In this document: positions 13,885 through 14,449 of the stretch, one piece after another
Numbering within the stretch: position 1 is the stretch's first letter
Layout of the letters: every line of letters begins with the position of its first letter
Source of the DNA: an uncultured Verrucomicrobiota bacterium
GTDB taxonomy: Bacteria > Verrucomicrobiota > Verrucomicrobiia > Methylacidiphilales > Verrucolacustridaceae
Length of the DNA: 14,449 nt
Assembly (NCBI GenBank): GCA_903905395.1
Contig: CAIVGD010000112.1
Location: forward strand, 1-14,449
Reading direction: 5' to 3'
Notes under the pieces: generated by a model
The model's input: only the letters and a program-made list of their open reading frames with translations
Database searches by the model: none
What the model was told of the DNA's origin: nothing
Program-made: the position numbers and the translations under genes

Positions 13885-14449
13885 TTAGGACAAGGTCGGC
13901 GAAGTGGGGGCAGATTGAGGGCGGGAACGGAACCGATCCACCATTACGTAGAAAGCGGGAACCAGATAGAGGGTGAGGAAGGTGGAAGAAAGCATACCGC
14001 CAACCACCGCCACGCCGAGGGGGCGTCGGCTCTCGGCTCCGGCACCCAGGCCGAGAGCGATTGGAAGAATTCCGATGACGGTGGAGAGAGCAGTCATGAG
14101 AATGGGCCGGAGGCGCAAACGACCGGATTCCAGCATAGATTCCAAAGCGGGGATCCCCTGGGCTCTTTTTTGGTTGGCAAACTCGACGAGTAAAATCGAA
14201 TTCTTGGTGACTAGGCCCAGGAGAAGGACGAGGCCGATCAGGCTGTACAGGTTCAGATTCATCGAAGGAATCTCCGGGATGGCGCCAAAAAGGAACGTGA
14301 GTGGTTTTGGGAGAGATCCAGGTGGAGCGTACTGGGGAATGAGTGAAAGGCCGTTTAGAAATCCGAGAACGAAGAGCAGGAGAAGGGCACCGACTGCGGC
14401 CAATGGCAGGGCGACCATGATTGTGATGGGATGGATGAGGCTTTCGAAC
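13885..14449 (-). CDS. RND-family multidrug efflux transporter, C-terminal end (cut by window edge)
   Basis: The last 187 residues of an AcrB/MexB-like inner-membrane pump are present; the gene begins beyond the window, since the frame runs off the edge as FESLIHPITIMVALPL. Recognisable pieces are the transmembrane 9 segment, LYSLIGLVLLLGLVTKNSILLVEFANQ (transmembrane 10 with the conserved KN and EFAN), then RLRPILMTALSTVIGILPIALGLGAGAESRRPLG and the final helix GGMLSSTFLTLYLVPAFYVM. These match the HAE-1 branch. Between transmembrane 9 and 10 there is an extra stretch of about 28 residues (SLIPQYAPPGSLPKPL onward) that is very short in AcrB. The TonB-like gene begins 26 bases downstream on the same strand, so the pump gene is probably first in, or near the front of, the long minus-strand operon. 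Confidence 0.92.
   Translation of the reverse strand, partial: FESLIHPITIMVALPLAAVGALLLLFVLGFLNGLSLIPQYAPPGSLPKPLTFLFGAIPEIPSMNLNLYSLIGLVLLLGLVTKNSILLVEFANQKRAQGIPALESMLESGRLRLRPILMTALSTVIGILPIALGLGAGAESRRPLGVAVVGGMLSSTFLTLYLVPAFYVMVDRFRSRPQSAPTSPTLS

Noticed and set aside
1..14449. Insertion sequences, phage genes, CRISPR arrays, tRNA or rRNA genes.
   Set aside because: No transposase, integrase, regularly spaced repeats or cloverleaf-like sequence was seen; the intergenic gaps are too short to hold RNA genes of usual size except the 81-base kinase/epimerase region, which shows none.

Overview
The window reads as dense bacterial chromosome, most likely from the PVC superphylum and probably Verrucomicrobiota. 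The hints are a short prepilin with an FTLVELLVVI N-terminus, a single-domain eukaryote-like Ser/Thr kinase, an envelope-rich gene set, frequent GTG/TTG starts and few Shine-Dalgarno sequences. This placement is inference from protein style, because no rRNA or other phylogenetic marker is present. No mobile element, CRISPR array, tRNA, rRNA or pseudogene was seen, and no stretch over 300 bases lacks a gene.

Layout. Bases 1-96 hold the last codons of an outer-membrane beta-barrel protein, followed on the same strand by an exported FKBP-type prolyl isomerase (142-684). Convergent to it is queA (minus, 693-1724), which is divergent from a prepilin-like gene (plus, 1766-2374). A Ser/Thr kinase (minus, 2382-3218) faces the prepilin gene and is divergent from a three-gene plus-strand unit: UDP-glucuronate decarboxylase-like epimerase (3300-4250), S41 C-terminal processing protease (4247-5542) and tsaD (5552-6574). 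The kinase/epimerase intergenic region carries a 9-bp inverted repeat, with one arm just upstream of each start.

From 6609 to the right edge everything is on the minus strand and tightly packed. In transcription order: RND efflux pump (5'-truncated by the window), TonB/TolA-like protein, ExbB-like, ExbD-like, peptide deformylase, an amidohydrolase of the aminodeoxyfutalosine/SAH deaminase type, bioF, bioA and bioD. Gaps are 38 bp or less and three junctions are 4-base stop/start overlaps, so one long operon is plausible. It would link a proton-driven envelope energy-transduction module to N-terminal protein maturation and the last steps of biotin synthesis before BioB. BioB and the pimeloyl-forming enzymes are not in view. 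A perfect 16-bp palindrome lies in the 34 bases between the convergent ends of tsaD and bioD.

The most distinctive signals are translational and architectural: four NTGA stop/start overlaps (two GTGA, one TTGA, one CTGA), a deformylase whose conserved N-terminus demands a non-ATG start (best CTG), the unusual company of the biotin genes, and the two unexplained symmetric DNA elements. I found no convincing evidence for a wholly new biological system.
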